A DNA stretch of 64,000 nt from Trametes villosa (lineage: Eukaryota; Basidiomycota; Agaricomycetes; Polyporales; Polyporaceae), in assembly GCA_002964805.2 (NCBI GenBank), contig PUDQ02000057.1, positions 62,001-126,000 on the forward strand. Direction: 5' to 3'. Made by a program: the position numbers and the translations under genes. The notes beneath the pieces were generated by a model. The model was not told the DNA's origin. It was given only the letters and a program-made list of their open reading frames with translations, and did no database searches. Shown one piece after another: positions 35,161 to 48,945 of the stretch; the first letter of the stretch is position 1; each line of letters starts with the position of its first letter.

Positions 35161-38100
35161 TTAAGGGTAGGTCCACCTGATACTCGGATTCGTGATGGCG
35201 CTCTGAAGGTTGGCGAGGTCGTTGAGGGTGAAGGGAACCTTCGTGCTAGAGCACTGAGTGCCGATAGAGGAATGGACAGGCTGGTTAGCGCATGCGGAGA
35301 CCGTTCTTGGGAGATGTGTTCGCTCACGTCTTTCGGTACCCCAACCATGACCACGCCTTGAGCAGCATTGATCTGGCTCTCCAGAACGCTCCCAGCGTCC
35401 TGGAAGAAGCTGTTCGCGTTCACGCCGTAGTTCGCTACGCAGGAGCCACCCTGTCAGCACCGGGAAGCCTACTGTAGCATCGGCAGGAATTGCACGTACC
35501 GATGATGCCCTGAGGTAGCGAAGAGCGTCAGAACAGGGTAGAATAGTACGATGAGCGGACAGAAGCTATATCCTGCACACCTTGAGCCATTGCCTAGCAT
35601 TGTCTGAGATTAACCGCCATAGCTTGCCTGTTACAGTGCGCCACTCACTGATAAGCCGTTCGAACGTCATAGTTGGTACCGGGGTTTGCGTTGTTGTACA
35701 GCGCGAAGAAGTCAACCCATCTTTGCTCGACCTAATCATACAGTGAGCTTCGGCTTTCATATGGATACGACGACAGTACTTCTACTCACCAGCCGAGCGA
35801 CGCGCTTGAAGTCAGCCTCAATGCTCGCACTGTTCATGTATTCTACCGAATGGGCGGCTGCGCGCAAGAGATACAGAACGTTTCCGGGGTTCATCTTCTG
35901 GAGTGTGCTCTTCTTCCTAAACTTCCGCACCCCCGAGAGGAACTATAGCGAGCTTCGGGTGAGTACGCAGAAGCTCAGCATCCATTGGCGCCCTCGGCAC
36001 ATACCGCCTGCCTACAGGAACACGTTAGAGGAGCCTGATGCGCAGCGCTAGTTATTCACTTACTTAGCTGAGTTCGACTCCGCAAATAAGGCTAACGACG
36101 CGAGCACCGTCAGCAAAGTGGGCTCAAATGGAAACGAGAATCGCTATCACAACGGACCTGGCATCAGATCAGTCCCTTTCGGTTCCGTCGCCGAAAGGAG
36201 AGCGGACAGTTGGAACTTGGTGTTCGGTCCGAACTGGACGCTCTTGAACACATTCGCCTTGACCCATGTGCAGAAGTCCGCCTTCGTGGCGAAGTTGGTC
36301 GAGATTACGTCCTGTTAAGGCACATTAGTTGCGAAGGACGTTCACCGAGATGTGAACGGACGAACGCTCATGAATTGAGTCAAAAGCTGGCGACAGCACC
36401 ATAAAGCGGGGTTAGTATTCCAGAGCCCACTCGTCCGTAGACAGCGTATGATCACGCACCTGGACCTGAAGATCGAAGGGTCAGACGATGTTAAACGCCG
36501 AAAGCGCAAGTGAAGGTTGATTGGTACCTCATAGACGTGTTCCCTAGCCCATTTCGCACCCTACACGACATGTTAGCTCGGCGGCACGTCGTGCTATGAC
36601 AGAGAAATGCCCGAGGCAACGCACCGGAACATTCTGACCATTGTCTGGTACGAAAACTGGTCAGCGTCGATCTAAGCTGTAAATACCAAAGCGCAGACGT
36701 ACTGGTCGCTGCGACGCTGGCTGGACTACGTTTCGTGCATAAGCCTGCATTATCGTGGGGAATACTACTGGAACGTACTTGAAAGGTTGAGCGAAATGCC
36801 AGTACCCGGAGATAGTGGTTCCTCTGTAGTCTATGACCCGTTATGAGTAGGATCCTGAATGGTAAAAGCATCCCCGGAACGCACTTGGGGGTGTGAGGCT
36901 AGGACTGGCAATACCGATGTGAGCAGCGGTCAGCAGACTCGACACGACGCCAATGGGGTCGGAGCTCACTTACCCAGGGCAATCGATCACCTTGACACGC
37001 TTCTCCACTGCCGGTGATCAAGTTAGTCGTTGAATCGAACGAAACGTCTGTCGCGAGAGGAGCACGCACGCGTCCTGTGTTCCAGCAGACCTCCAAGCTC
37101 TGAAGAGCGTCGGAACAACTCGTCGGTAGTATCGTCGGGGTCAGCGTCGGCAGGATCGTCGTCGGCGAGCTGCTGATCACACGACGCGGATCCGTTGTCG
37201 ACAGTCTTAGGGCACGTCAGTGTACCGCTGATGATGCTGCGCCTATCAAGCGTGTCCCCCGGCGATGTATACGAAGTGAAGAGGTCGAGCGACTTGTTCC
37301 CACTTGAGCCACCATACGCAGAGGAGCCCGCGAAGATCCCGCGTTCGATGTAGTCATGCAGGTATGCCGGGACACTGCGCCGTTCGCTCCCTCCGAAGGG
37401 CAGGCTTTGTCTGGTTTCCACGTCAGCAGGCAAAACGGTAGGAGTATGGCTTCGTATACGCTTACCTGTACAGCGTGATTGAGTTGTGGTAGAGCGGGAA
37501 CGGGCTGAGGGTGAATTTGGACCCCGCAGAGGCTTCGACCCCCTTTTATACACCCGCTTAGGATTGCACCATGAGACATTAGTTGTGAAGTACTCACCGC
37601 AGTAGCGTCTATCGCCGCAACGACGCTAGCTTCCACGCCAGACAGGTCAGCATCGAACGCTACGGTCACCGACCCATCCAGAGCAATGTAGGCTAAACGT
37701 TACACGAAATCAGCATGATATCGCGCAGTAACTCCTAAGTGTTCCAGCTGCTTACCTCGAGCGTTCACATGCACGATTGTGTTCGGCAGAAGATCGAAGA
37801 CGAGGGAAGCTTCCGGTATCGCGTGTACGCTGAAAGAGTCAAGTCAGTTGCTAAGTCTAAGGGGCAAGGCGGTGGACGACACCTCAGAGAACCGCTGAGG
37901 GACACGTCGAAGGTTGGAGCGACGTTGAAAGCTACCGGGTCATGAGTACTACTGAAGAACGCCTCGACGCAGTGGTCCTGGAACTCACTCGCCGGGATGG
38001 AGTCAACATCTGCTGCTACGGCCTCATCGAATTGGTTGGCGTCGTTGCCAGTGATTCCAAGAGAAACGTGTCTACCGAAGTCTTTCAGGTGAGCGGCCAA

Positions 38101-41100
38101 GTCGTATAGCAATGCGATTTCGAGTTAGACGTACGATTCCGGTAGGGGGTACGTAACGGTCGCGCCTATATCCCCGGAGAGTGTGAGAGATCCCTGCAGT
38201 TGCCCGTCTGCATGAGGTATCAGTACGAGAGACGATTAAGACGGAACTGGAACGAACTTACATATGTTGAGAGACGGCCCGATGGAGACTGTAATCCGCG
38301 GTCGGAAAGATTTCGTCAGTGTGCCGCCACATAGTGACGGAACTTCAAGAATACTCACCGATTCCAGGGTATGAAAGCTGTTGGTCACAGCAGTCAGTCG
38401 CAAAAGCACGGTCAACGAGCGGAGTAGACGTACGCCGGGCCAGTACACGGGCGGGATGATAGGAATCTTGCCGCTGTTGTAACTCGCTTGCGCCCGACCT
38501 GTCAGCTGTAGGCCCACCGTGGCCGAGCCATGCGAGGAGACGTAGACGTAGGCCTGGTTAATTCCGGGAGGGAATATGGTGCCTTCGAGGTAAAACCCTG
38601 CGAGAAGTTCTAAGGAACACGACTCCGGTGAAACACAATGGGGACGAGTCGTGACATACCATACTCGACGCTGTAATCAGCGCTGCCTTGAGCCGTCAAC
38701 TGGATTGACGAAGCGAAGGTGGACGTCCCGTCGTCGCTGGAACATGACTGGCTTGCCGAGTAGAGGACAGACTGGAACGACTTGGACATGCCGAGGTCCG
38801 CCTTCGTGTTGGATTTGACCTTGTTGAGGCGGGAGAGCCAGTCGCCAAACGCGCCGAACCAACGTTCCTGGAGCTCTCGTCGTACGGGAGAGTTGGGATC
38901 TATCCAAAGCTATGGTTTGCTATCCGTACTACTTCGTCTCGGCGCAGTCAAGACGCACCTGCGGTATCTATCTCGGCCCAGTACCCAGGAAGAGTGGTGG
39001 CGTCCACGCGGAGCAGGACAGAGCCGTCCGACGCAGCACGCGTCTCAGACCTGTCAGAACAGCTCAGCCGAAGGGTGCACCGCTAACAGGGACAACATAA
39101 CGTACATCCGCCCAAAGTCAAAGTCAAACTGTAGTTCGTAGACCGGGTTTGCCGCAGGCTTCAAGGACGCATGCGAGCTCGGGACGGCAAGGGAGTCGTT
39201 CACTGCTAGGCTGTGTAGTCGCGCGTACGGGCCACCACATCCAGATGGAAGCTGGACAATACTACGGCGACGTCAGATGAATACTGGACAACGTATGAAG
39301 GCGACTTACGTGTTCTGAGCGCCGTCCTCAAAGACCGCAGAACATCCTGAGGACGGGTCGCCATCCGCCTTCCTACAAAACGCAACGACGTTCTGGATAC
39401 CCGTTGTTGTGCCAGTGCATCCTACTACTACCCAGTCGCTGGACGGCGCCATCGACGACAGAAGGTTTGACGGGCCCTAATCAAGTCTGTGAGAGTAGGC
39501 AGATAGCTAAAGACGAAGTACCCACGTCCATTGCGATTAGACCAAACGAGTTATCATCCGCGTCGGCTCCCCCATTGGGTGCGTTCTCGTCTATGGGATC
39601 GTCTTGGAGATCCCAGCTCAGGTCCCCGTCGGATGGAGGATTAGGGAACAGGTCGTCCTACGCGTGTTACCAATATTCAGCTACCTGACTAGCGACTAGA
39701 GGTAAGGCAAGGAACGTACGACATTGAATGGAGAGGTCGTGGTAGCGCCATCCGGGGGATCACTAGAGCAAGGTTTTAAAAGCAGCACCTTCTGCGTTGC
39801 AGACGCCGACGTACCAGCAGAGGCTTTTCTCCTGCATGAAGCAAGCGTGGAAGATGTTGGTGTCGCCATAGTCTGCGTGCATAGTGAGTGGCGAGAGTCC
39901 GCAGGAGATGCGCGAGGGGAGACATGACATACAGTCCCTGTCCTTCGTGAACGTCCCGGGGGGGCACACCTGTACCTGTATGTCAGTAATGTCTCTATAT
40001 ACTCGACTTGAAACGTACGTTGTCGTTGCAGCTGTTCATGAAAACCATGTGTCAGTACGCAATCACTGGAGACCCGGCTGTTCGCAGCTTACTTGTGCGA
40101 TTGCTTTCCATCTAGCGTTCACGATCCGTCAGCAGCGATGCTTTCTCGGTAAGGAGAATTGACTACGTACACCTGCAGAGACCGTTAGATGTCGGACAGA
40201 ACCTCTTTCAGATGTATACACTCACCATTGACAGTTAGTCGCACGCGCAATCTGGTCCGCGGTGAGACCGGACTCGCAGCAGAACACCTTGTGTCCCGAA
40301 GAGCACCTCTTCCCAGTGCCCCCTACGTACGCCGATACGACTCTGTCAGGGTGATCATCCGTACGCGAAGGTCACTTACAAGAGTCTGTTGCCAGCGTGA
40401 TTTCGCCCGCTATACTTAGTCGCAATCAGCAAAGGCAGGCCACTTCGCTAGTTCGTAAACGTACGTAGGCATACACCGTTGCAGACCGGAGCTGAGAAGC
40501 AGTGTGTCAGATCGTCTCATGTATCGAGCTGGGAGAGCGTGTCGCGCTTACCTGTTCCTCGCCATTGGCAGTTCTGCGGCACTTGGCTGCATTCGGGTTA
40601 GAATACACTGATTACCTCGCCCGGGCGTGGACGGACTCACTCTACAGGGCAGCATACGGGATTCCCAGAGTCCTTCGAGCACCCGGTCGTCGGGTCGGCT
40701 GTCAATTGAAATGTGAGGCGGCCTGAGCGCTCTCGACATTCGCTAGAGGCCTACCAAGCTTTCCGTCGGTAACGTCTGCATCGCGGTGCACGGATCTTGA
40801 TGAGCCGGCCGCGCGAACGGCTCGATGTGAGCAAAAACGGCGTACCAGTCATCTGAACGTAGCCCGAGGGGCACGTCTGTCCGCATCCGGGCTGGACACA
40901 CTGTTTCCCGTCCTTCGAGTTCAGGTCGTGCGACTTGGGGATGATGTCTAGATAGGTTATCAGTGGTACGTCGTTGCAACCGTGCGGACGTATGCGTACC
41001 GGTCACATTCTGCCCAAGCACAGCAGACAGAGCCTGTCCATGCGGCGGCCTCAGTAGTATTTCATAACCCAGTACTTTCTGATACAAACCGTGGCGCTAA

Positions 41101-43570
41101 CAGGATGGTCAACGAGGGAAGTACGAAAAGAAATACATCGACAACGTACTTGAAGTCGTCCTGGTCGGCAGACCAGACCATCAAACCGCCTGAAGGGAGT
41201 TCAGTCCAGCGGATACAGCCTCGTCGTGGCACGAAAATCACCTAGTCCGGCCCCTTTTGCCCAGTTGACTTTTGCGGTGAACGTGTCCTTGTCGTCGTAG
41301 CTCACCCAGTTATCCTGTTACATATAACACTCTAAGCCTGGTATGCAGCCAATATAAAATGAGCTCATACCGTGTCGTAGACGAGATATTTGACTTGCGC
41401 AGTCGTGTCGTAAACAGGAGATAGCCCGCTTGTGGAGAGGACGTTCTGTATCTCCGCAAAGCTCAGGGTGCCGTCGGAAGCAGTGCACGCTGGGAATACA
41501 GGAATGTAAAGGTGCCACACTCAGAATCCCGCACGAGATACTCACGTCCTCCAGGTGCAGGGCCGTTGAATGCGCAACCCGGCTTCGAGCACGAGGGATC
41601 GCTCAGCTGGAACGAGCGTCCGTAGAAGCCTAGACCGAGTACAATGCGATCCAGGGGGACACCGACGCGCTGGAACAGCTGGACACTCTGCTCGATCTCG
41701 GTCAAGTTCGTGTGCGCCTGGACGATGTTGCCGATGAAGACGTCTTTCGCGTCCCATACACCGTGCAGGTCGTAGGACATGAGGTTGACCCAGTCCGCGT
41801 AGGTCAGAAGCCCGAGGAGATCGAAGTGCTGCAGGTACCAGTACGAAGACGGCGCGGTGAACGTGAGACCGAAAGTGTGGCCGGACGCCGAGAACTACGT
41901 CGGAGCGCATGTCGTCAGCAGAAGCTCGGAGTCGCCGACGGTGTAAAGGAGACCCACAGTTTCTCGCAAGGTGCTGAACATGGCGACCATGTTCGCCGTG
42001 TCCGCTGGTACGCCGCCGCGCTCGCACGCCACTGGAGAGTTCGGTTAGATGTGTCGTCTTCCTCACGCATCCGAGAGAATCAAGAACTGACCAGGGTATT
42101 CCCAGTCACTACAGAATCTGGGTCAGCGCACGTAACAGGGCCTCAAGGGGTAGCTATACGTACATATCGACCCCGTCGAAGCCGTAAGTGATCATGAACC
42201 TATGAGAAGTCAGTCGGCAATTGAATCAATATTTTTGCAGCCTACGCACATGACGAGGGAGTTAGCGAAAGCCTGGCGATTCGCCTCGGTAGACGACATG
42301 TCGCTGAAAACATGCTGTGTTGGGGGGTCGTTGAACGACCAGCCGCCAACGGAGATGTACGTCTTCAGGTTCGGATTGGACTGCTTGAGGTTTGTGAAGG
42401 CCTTGTATTGCGGGATGTCGGAGGCGGAGGCGGGCACCACAGCGAACGTTGTCTGGAACAATCAGCGGGTCAGAAGCGTGCGTAGATCAGACGCTGTTTT
42501 GAGATCTACCGGGTCAATCGACGCGAACGCGTAGTTCAGGTGCGTGTATCCTGCTGACGGTATGTTGTCAGGGAACCACTGGTCGCAGGGCCTCACCGAT
42601 GCCCTGCGCATGCGGAAATGTCAGGAGTTGCCTCGGGCAGAGCAGCCAACCTGATAGAGACGTACCATCCCTGGTAGTATATAGATCAAAATTTGCATCA
42701 TGTACGTGAGGGATGTTGGGACGTACCTCATAGTAACCAATCAGCCGTGACGTGACGGCAGAGTTGACTCCAGTCGGAATTGAGGGAGACCCGCAGTGGT
42801 CTCCGACGCAGTTCGTGCCGCAGAATTCATCCGTAGAGCCACACTGCAAATACGTCAATATGTGATAGAGCGATGGCCAATGAAACCGTTTCACGTACGA
42901 AACCGAACTTGCTGCAGCACACGTTCAAAGGACAGTCCTCATGCCCAGGGGCCGCGTTGGGACCGCATTCTGCAACGGCATTGCAGTTGCTAGTGCATCC
43001 GTCGCCACAGAAGTCGCTGCCTGTCAGGGTTAAGAAGGAACTTATTAGCGGACAGTCCGAGGCCGCTTTCAAATGTGAATGTCCTCACCATATCCGCAAA
43101 AGCCAGACTTTCCGCTGTCGTGCGTGTGCGGTTAAATTGAGGAAAAGAGAACAGGGCATATAAATTAGAACTCACCAACAGGCGCCGTTGGGACATGGCT
43201 GGACGACCGAACAGGTGCCGTCGAAACCGGGAGGTGTGATCGTGATGTTGTTGCAAGACTCATTGTCGAGCTGGCGAGAGTGAACGATAGAGTGCCTTGC
43301 ATGACTCAAGGCACCCTTCTGGTCGCGCGAACCGTTCACGGGGGAGAACGCAGCAGCCGACGGACGCGGAGGTGGTCCTGGGATGGGAGAAGAGCGACTT
43401 TGCTCCCCGCGTTTTGCCTGCTGGAGGCTGCGCCGAAATCGACGAACGGCGGGGCTTTGATATTCAAGCTTCACAGCTGCGGCAGATTCGACAGAGAGGA
43501 GTATAAGCAAGAGAGCGGAACATATGAGGAAGACATCGCGTAAACGGGTGCGCGAGTACTTGTGAGCCAT
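35161..43570 (-). CDS. Killer-toxin-type chitinase (CBM18 and GH18), long multi-exon gene
   Basis: The gene starts at ATG 43570 (MAHKYSRTRLRDVF) and a hydrophobic signal segment. Two cysteine-rich CBM18-like chitin-binding modules follow (exons between 43200 and 42760; motifs SGFCGYGSDFCGDGC and CCSKFGFCGSTDEFCG). The GH18 domain shows SVGGWSF near 42350, then the catalytic DGVDIDWEYPG split by an intron near 42168-42112, and further on FTAPSSYWYLQHF, MSYDLHGVWD and LGLGFYGRSF. Behind it is a very long C-terminal part with repeated Cys motifs (CQPGC-like, FCCESG, LCCDPPDG) ending near the stop TAA at 35161. This matches the subgroup-C or killer-toxin-like chitinases, secreted enzymes that cleave chitin. 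Not every C-terminal exon was modelled; the five introns checked splice in phase. Confidence 0.85.
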
Positions 43571-44353
43571 CTCTACTGCAGTCAGTGACCGAGGTACCAA
43601 GCAGCAGAAGCTCCGTTGACGAGCACTAGAGCCTGGGAGATATAAGGGCAGCACGCAATGCACCGCTCAAGGAGACACGCCGCCCGAGGTGCGCCTCTTC
43701 GGGCCAAACGAGCACGAGTGGTACCCAGACGGCCAGGTACGTAGATTCGGAGTTCTTGCGATTTCGAGCTAGACTGGCTGCTGTACGTGAAGGCCGGAAC
43801 AATCTGGGCACAGTGAGGAGGTGAACGCATGGGCATTTGAATTCGCAGCGCGCCGTTTTCAAGGGGCATCTCTGTAAGAAGGACCGTATCATCATAGAAC
43901 CGGTACCAGCTGGACGTGCGCGCATGATGGTCCGGCTTCTGCGGCGACGAAAGGGAGACCGATATCTGTAGAAGCGCCGCTAGAGTACCGTTGAGAACCA
44001 AAGATGCCCCCCTGCCTGGAATTTGCATAGCGGGATTGCATAAACAGCATACAGTGAGCGAGTGATGGTGGCTGGAAGCAAAGTACGAGTCGCCGGTCAG
44101 CTGTGCTCACATATCATATAGGCGCCCGTTTCGTTGGCATCCTCCTTCGAGTTTCGCCGCCCTGACAGATTCTTGTTCCTTGCTCGTCCGCGGGCGGCCC
44201 CTTCTATCCCCGGATGCTCTAGCTCTGCTCTGGGTCACCCTCGCAGGCACTGATGAATCCACACAGATGAATCTAATATTATTCTCATAAGGCGAGTTGC
44301 GTCCACGCAGAACTGCTCGCAGGATCGCCACCCGCGCATACCCTACGGCAATC
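43571..44353. promoter_or_regulatory. Shared intergenic region of the chitinase and LysM genes
   Basis: The two divergent start codons are 783 bp apart, so both promoters must lie here. This permits common control of the pair. No specific binding site was identified. Confidence 0.6.
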
Positions 44354-47300
44354 ATGGTGCTCTCTCCCTCCCTCCGCACAGGCTTGGCCTACGCCATCTT
44401 GTACATTGTTTTCCAGCTGAACGTCAAACCTGCAGCAACGCAGGAGCAGGCTACCTTTGCCGTTTTCGCAGATGCCTCTGATATATACCCGCTTCCGAGC
44501 TCACCTTCATGCGCGAACGCTCTTGCATCCGCGCTACAGTGCCCGGACACCATCCTCTTTGCCGTCCCGAGCTCCTCTTCGCCCATCTCTAATCTGACTT
44601 CGTCTGATCTCAACGGTCTCTGCTCCACTGCATGCCACGACTCACTGGTCTCAACCGCCGCGAAGGTGGACGCTGCCTGTCCCGGTTGGCCATACATCCT
44701 TGGGGATACCACCTACGTGGCCTCCTTCCCGTGAGTGTTGATATTGATCGGACGATTGAAAAGTATGACCGAGTCTCCCTGCAGCTTCCAGTACCTCGCG
44801 TACATCTGGAACCTTGTAGGTCACATATCCTCGAAATCTGAGAGGTGTCGGTGCTGACCATCACGTTCAAGGCTTGCATCACGCAGGACTCCGAATACTG
44901 CGTGAACATCGCCCAGGTACGTTCCCGAGTGTATTCTTACACATTGAGCCTACAATGCATTGCTGACAGAGATGAATGCTCTAGAGCTCGCCGTCGACTT
45001 CTGACTCATCGATAACTGACGAGCCGCCTTCCGAGCTGTGTCAGAACTGTACCATAAATGCCCTGAATATCCAGATGTCGAGCCCGTTCGGATGGGACGC
45101 GAGCTTGTGAGTGCAACGACTAATTCTGGCTGCTAGAGATTTCCCCCGAGTCTAAGGGTCGTGCGTGCAGTGTGACAGACTGGATGAGCATCCAGTCGAA
45201 ATGCGGGAAGATGTTCAACAACACTGTACCGGCCGGACTACTTTTCGACGGAAACGCCCCTGCTGCCTCGAACAGCACGTCCTACAATGTCACTGCGTAA
45301 GCTTCGATACGAAGTTGCTCGATTGGCGCTGACCTGTCGCTCAGTTCGCCCACCCTTTTGCCAGCTTCGGCGGACGACTGTGTATATGGCACGTACACGA
45401 TCAAGGTGAGTCTTCGCACCCGAAAGCCTCCAGCCGAAATTCATGGCCTGTAGTCCGGCGACACGTGCGCGTCTATTGCGTCCTCGAACAGCCTGTCGTA
45501 CGACCAACTGGTCGCAATCAACGGCCTCGACGTTCCCTGTACGAAGCTTCCAGCTGCGGGAGGCAAGATTTGCCTGTCAGGATCGTGCCCTCTGTATACC
45601 GTCAAGGCTGGCGATACCTGTGTCGGCATCTACCAGGCGAACGGAATTTTATGGAGTCAGCTTCTCGCCTGGAACCCGTAAGTCTTTGTGCGTATAACGA
45701 TCTAATGTCGTGTCATCTGACACTTGTATTCTCCCCTCAGGCAGTTGAACAGCTACTGCACCAACATCGACACCCAAGTAGGCAAGGGCATTTGCGTTGG
45801 CCCACCAGGAGGCGGATATCAGCCTTCTACGACGCTCCCGCCCATCTCCGGTGAGTGAGAACATTACGGTACACACTCCTTACGACGCACCTCTCTGATG
45901 CGCGCACAGGCACGCCTACTGCTCTGGCGTAAGACGCCTCCTAATAGTGACTCGATTCGTGTTGACATCGCACATCGCATTAGCATTCCTACTGGGCCTA
46001 TCGCACCGGGCTCCGACCGCGCCATCTGCGGGATGTGGTACGCCGCGGTGTCTGGAGGTGAGCGTGCTCGCAGGCGCATGTGAATGGCGCCAGGCTGATC
46101 AGTACACAGACACATGTCCACAGGTATGTGACTTTGCTTTGTCTTCGGCCTTCAGGTACGTGGCTAAACGCGCCTGTGGACAGATCCTTCAGATATTCCA
46201 GATCACGAACGATACGTTCTATGCAGTAAGTCTGCTGTTCGCCTCCGGCCCTGAGGGTCTGCCAGCTGATGAGTCTGGTAGCTCAACCCCAACGTCAATT
46301 CCGACGTACGTCTTTGCTCTCTCAGTTGCAAATTTCTGGCACTTGCTGATTGTCGCCGCGTGCAGTGTAGCAACCTCCTCGCCGGCTTCGAATATTGTGT
46401 TGCCACTTTCGGAAGTACGTCGTCTGCGTATCTCTTGCGGACTCCCTGCGGTGTACTTACCCGCGGCTGAAAGATGCGACCTCCACATCGACGTTTGTGG
46501 TCACTACCACTGGCGCCAGTCTGATATCTGTCGTCTGTACGGACCTGCATTTCCTGTAGATCCGGGTGTCAGCTCACTCGTCGAGCAGCCGGCGATTTCC
46601 CCGTTGGGACGGGCACCATCGTCGCTACAGGGAACATGACCGTGACACCAGTGACCGCGAGCCCACAGCAGTCGTTCCCTTCCACGGCTCCCCCTGCGCC
46701 GACCGTAGCCCCGGGTACCGTCGGAGAAGATCAGTGCCTCCAATGTGGGTAAATTCCAGACTATTTGCATGGTTCATGCGCTCATGGTCGCCACAGATTA
46801 CACGGTTCAGCCTGGTAAGCTGCTTTCTAGACCTCTTCCACGCAGTGCTATAGAGCTTCCGCGTAGGCGACACTTGCCTTGGGATCGAAACGATCTTCTC
46901 GCTCCGTGATGTGGAATTCAGGACGTGGAATCCAGAGGTAATGTCGCTTACCTGCTGGCTACGGCGCGACGACACTAACTTGCACTCACTTCCACCTAAG
47001 ATCGACGTGAATTGCGCAAACATCCAGGTAAGGGCGATCCTCGCAAGCGTTCAGCGTCGCAGTTATTGACTCCGTTATTAGGTCGGCCTTTCGTATTGCG
47101 TCTTTGGACCTTACGTGCCGTATACGCCGACCTTCACGCTGCCTCCGGCGACGCCGAGCGGTCCCACCACTACAACCACGACTACGACGACCTCTGCGGC
47201 GCCTACTCCTACTAACATCGCAAATGGGACTATCACGGACGGATGTGCAAGTGAGTACGCACGGCTTTTGGCCTGGACGAGCGTAAGCTGAGCGTCCCAC

Positions 47301-48811
47301 GATCCCTCAGCATACTACACCATCAAGTCAGTGCTGCCAGGGCGCGCAGCGATTGCGGACAGACGTGTTTACCACATTGCTCGAACAGGTCGGGCGACAC
47401 CTGCACGGTGATCGAGACCATGTTCTCCGTCTCGCTTTCCGATTTCCGAACGTGGAACCCTGAAGTGTAAGTATCCGAGTTACCTGCCAGTTGCCGCAGC
47501 GCTGATTTGACTCGAAACATCACAGAAACGCACAATGTATGTACTCTGCGCACCGCACTGGCGTCTGGCTCACCTTTAGGGGACTTACGACGGTTGTCTG
47601 TTAGGCACCAATATCGTCCTAGGACTTGCGTATTGCGTGAGCGGCCCGCCACCAACGACCACGCCGATCGCCCCTGGCACCATGTACGCCTCTCGTTCTT
47701 TCCTGACTGAGAACCACCTCACGATATCTCTCCTATAGAACCGAGGGATGCAGCACGTACTACACTGTCAAGTGAGTATCAAGCCGGGTTCCAGCGCGGC
47801 TCAACTCTTGACGACAACATCCTACAGGCCCGGAGACAGCTGCGGAGTCATGGAAGACCAGTACGGCATCACGTTCGACCAAATCCGCGAGTGGAACCCC
47901 GAGATCGACCCTAACTGTGGGAGCACCTTCTTTGGGAGTATGACGCGACCCCTAACCTGCTCTTAGGTGGGAATATCCAGCCCGGTCTGGGATATTGTGT
48001 GGCAGGGCGTGAGTACTCGAAACTTTGCGTGGTAGCCGGAAATTGCTCATTCGTTCCTCCTCGGGGCAGCTGCGGCGGGAGCAGGGACCATCACGCCTTC
48101 GCAGGGGTGCACGGCGTACTATACAGTCCAGTAAGTAGCGAGTTTGGTTCGTTCTATGCTGGCGAGACTTTACCTGACCTATGTTCGCCAGGTCTGGAGA
48201 CTCCTGCCCAGCCATCGAATCTCAGTTCGGGATCACGTTTGCGCAGATTCAGGCATGGAACCCGGAGATCAACAGCGCCTGTCCGTCTTACCTCCGTTCT
48301 GGGCCGAGGGCACATCGCTGACTTCGGATCGCTCTTCACCGCAGGCTCGAACATCATCGCCGGAGTCCAGTACTGTGTCGCAGGACGTGAGTGTCATATC
48401 TCCTGCTGTGATAGTTTCGTGTATTCTGAGCTACCCTCGATACCAGCCGCCTCCGGGTCTTCCACAACCACTACCTCTGCTGCAGCGCCGACGGGCTCTG
48501 GAACGTTAGGCCCAGGCCAAGGCTGCAAACAGTACTATACCGTGGTCTCCGGCGACAACTGCGGGGCGATCGACACAAAGTTCGGGATCACGCTCGCCCA
48601 GTTCATCAAGTGGAACCCGGAGATCAACTCGCAGTGTGAGCATCCAGAACATTGCGGCAGTCGCCTCCGGAGATCTGTATTGACGCTATTCTACGCAGGC
48701 ACGAACCTGCAGCTCGGAGTTCAGGTAAGCATGCTACGTCGTGGGACTTTCCGAGATTTATGTGCGTTTTGCTTATCCGTTCCTCCCTAGTACTGCGTGT
48801 CTGGGCCTTGA
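44354..48811 (+). CDS. Secreted protein with eight LysM domains
   Basis: The ATG at 44354 opens a signal peptide (LAYAILYIVFQL), followed by a Cys-containing N-terminal region (to about 45300) typical of basidiomycete LysM proteins. Eight LysM domains can be read across many short exons. Each has a GDTC- or GDSC-type motif and most have a WNPxI or LNPxV motif, followed by a closing YC (for example KSGDTCASI, KAGDTCVGI, PGDTCLGI, PGDSCGVM, SGDNCGAI). Domain 3 is rebuilt by a 14-nt exon at 46110-46123. Ser/Thr-rich linkers separate the later domains. The last codons are CVSGP and a stop at 48811. LysM domains bind chitin oligomers outside the cell, so it may shield or sense chitin, or work with the adjacent chitinase. 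No catalytic domain is visible. Confidence 0.85.
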
Positions 48812-48945
48812 ATATGTTCAGCGTGTACATGCCGAGGCCGGCTGTTGTATTGGTCGTGTACGGTTCCTGTAAGTATGTGCGATCGCGATGTATTCTACCT
48901 TCCGAGCGGCTTTGTACCGAGTGCGCCGAGATACAGACGAAAGTA

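Noticed and set aside
39740..39800. Apparent stop after KTLL in the chitinase C-terminal part
   Set aside because: A GTACGT...CTCTAG intron of 54 nt bypasses it and yields the expected CCDPPDG motif.
41880..41960. Apparent stop TAG inside the GH18 domain of the chitinase
   Set aside because: A 63-nt intron with donor GTGGGT and a TAG acceptor removes it and gives the expected TLRETFSASGHTFGLTF junction.
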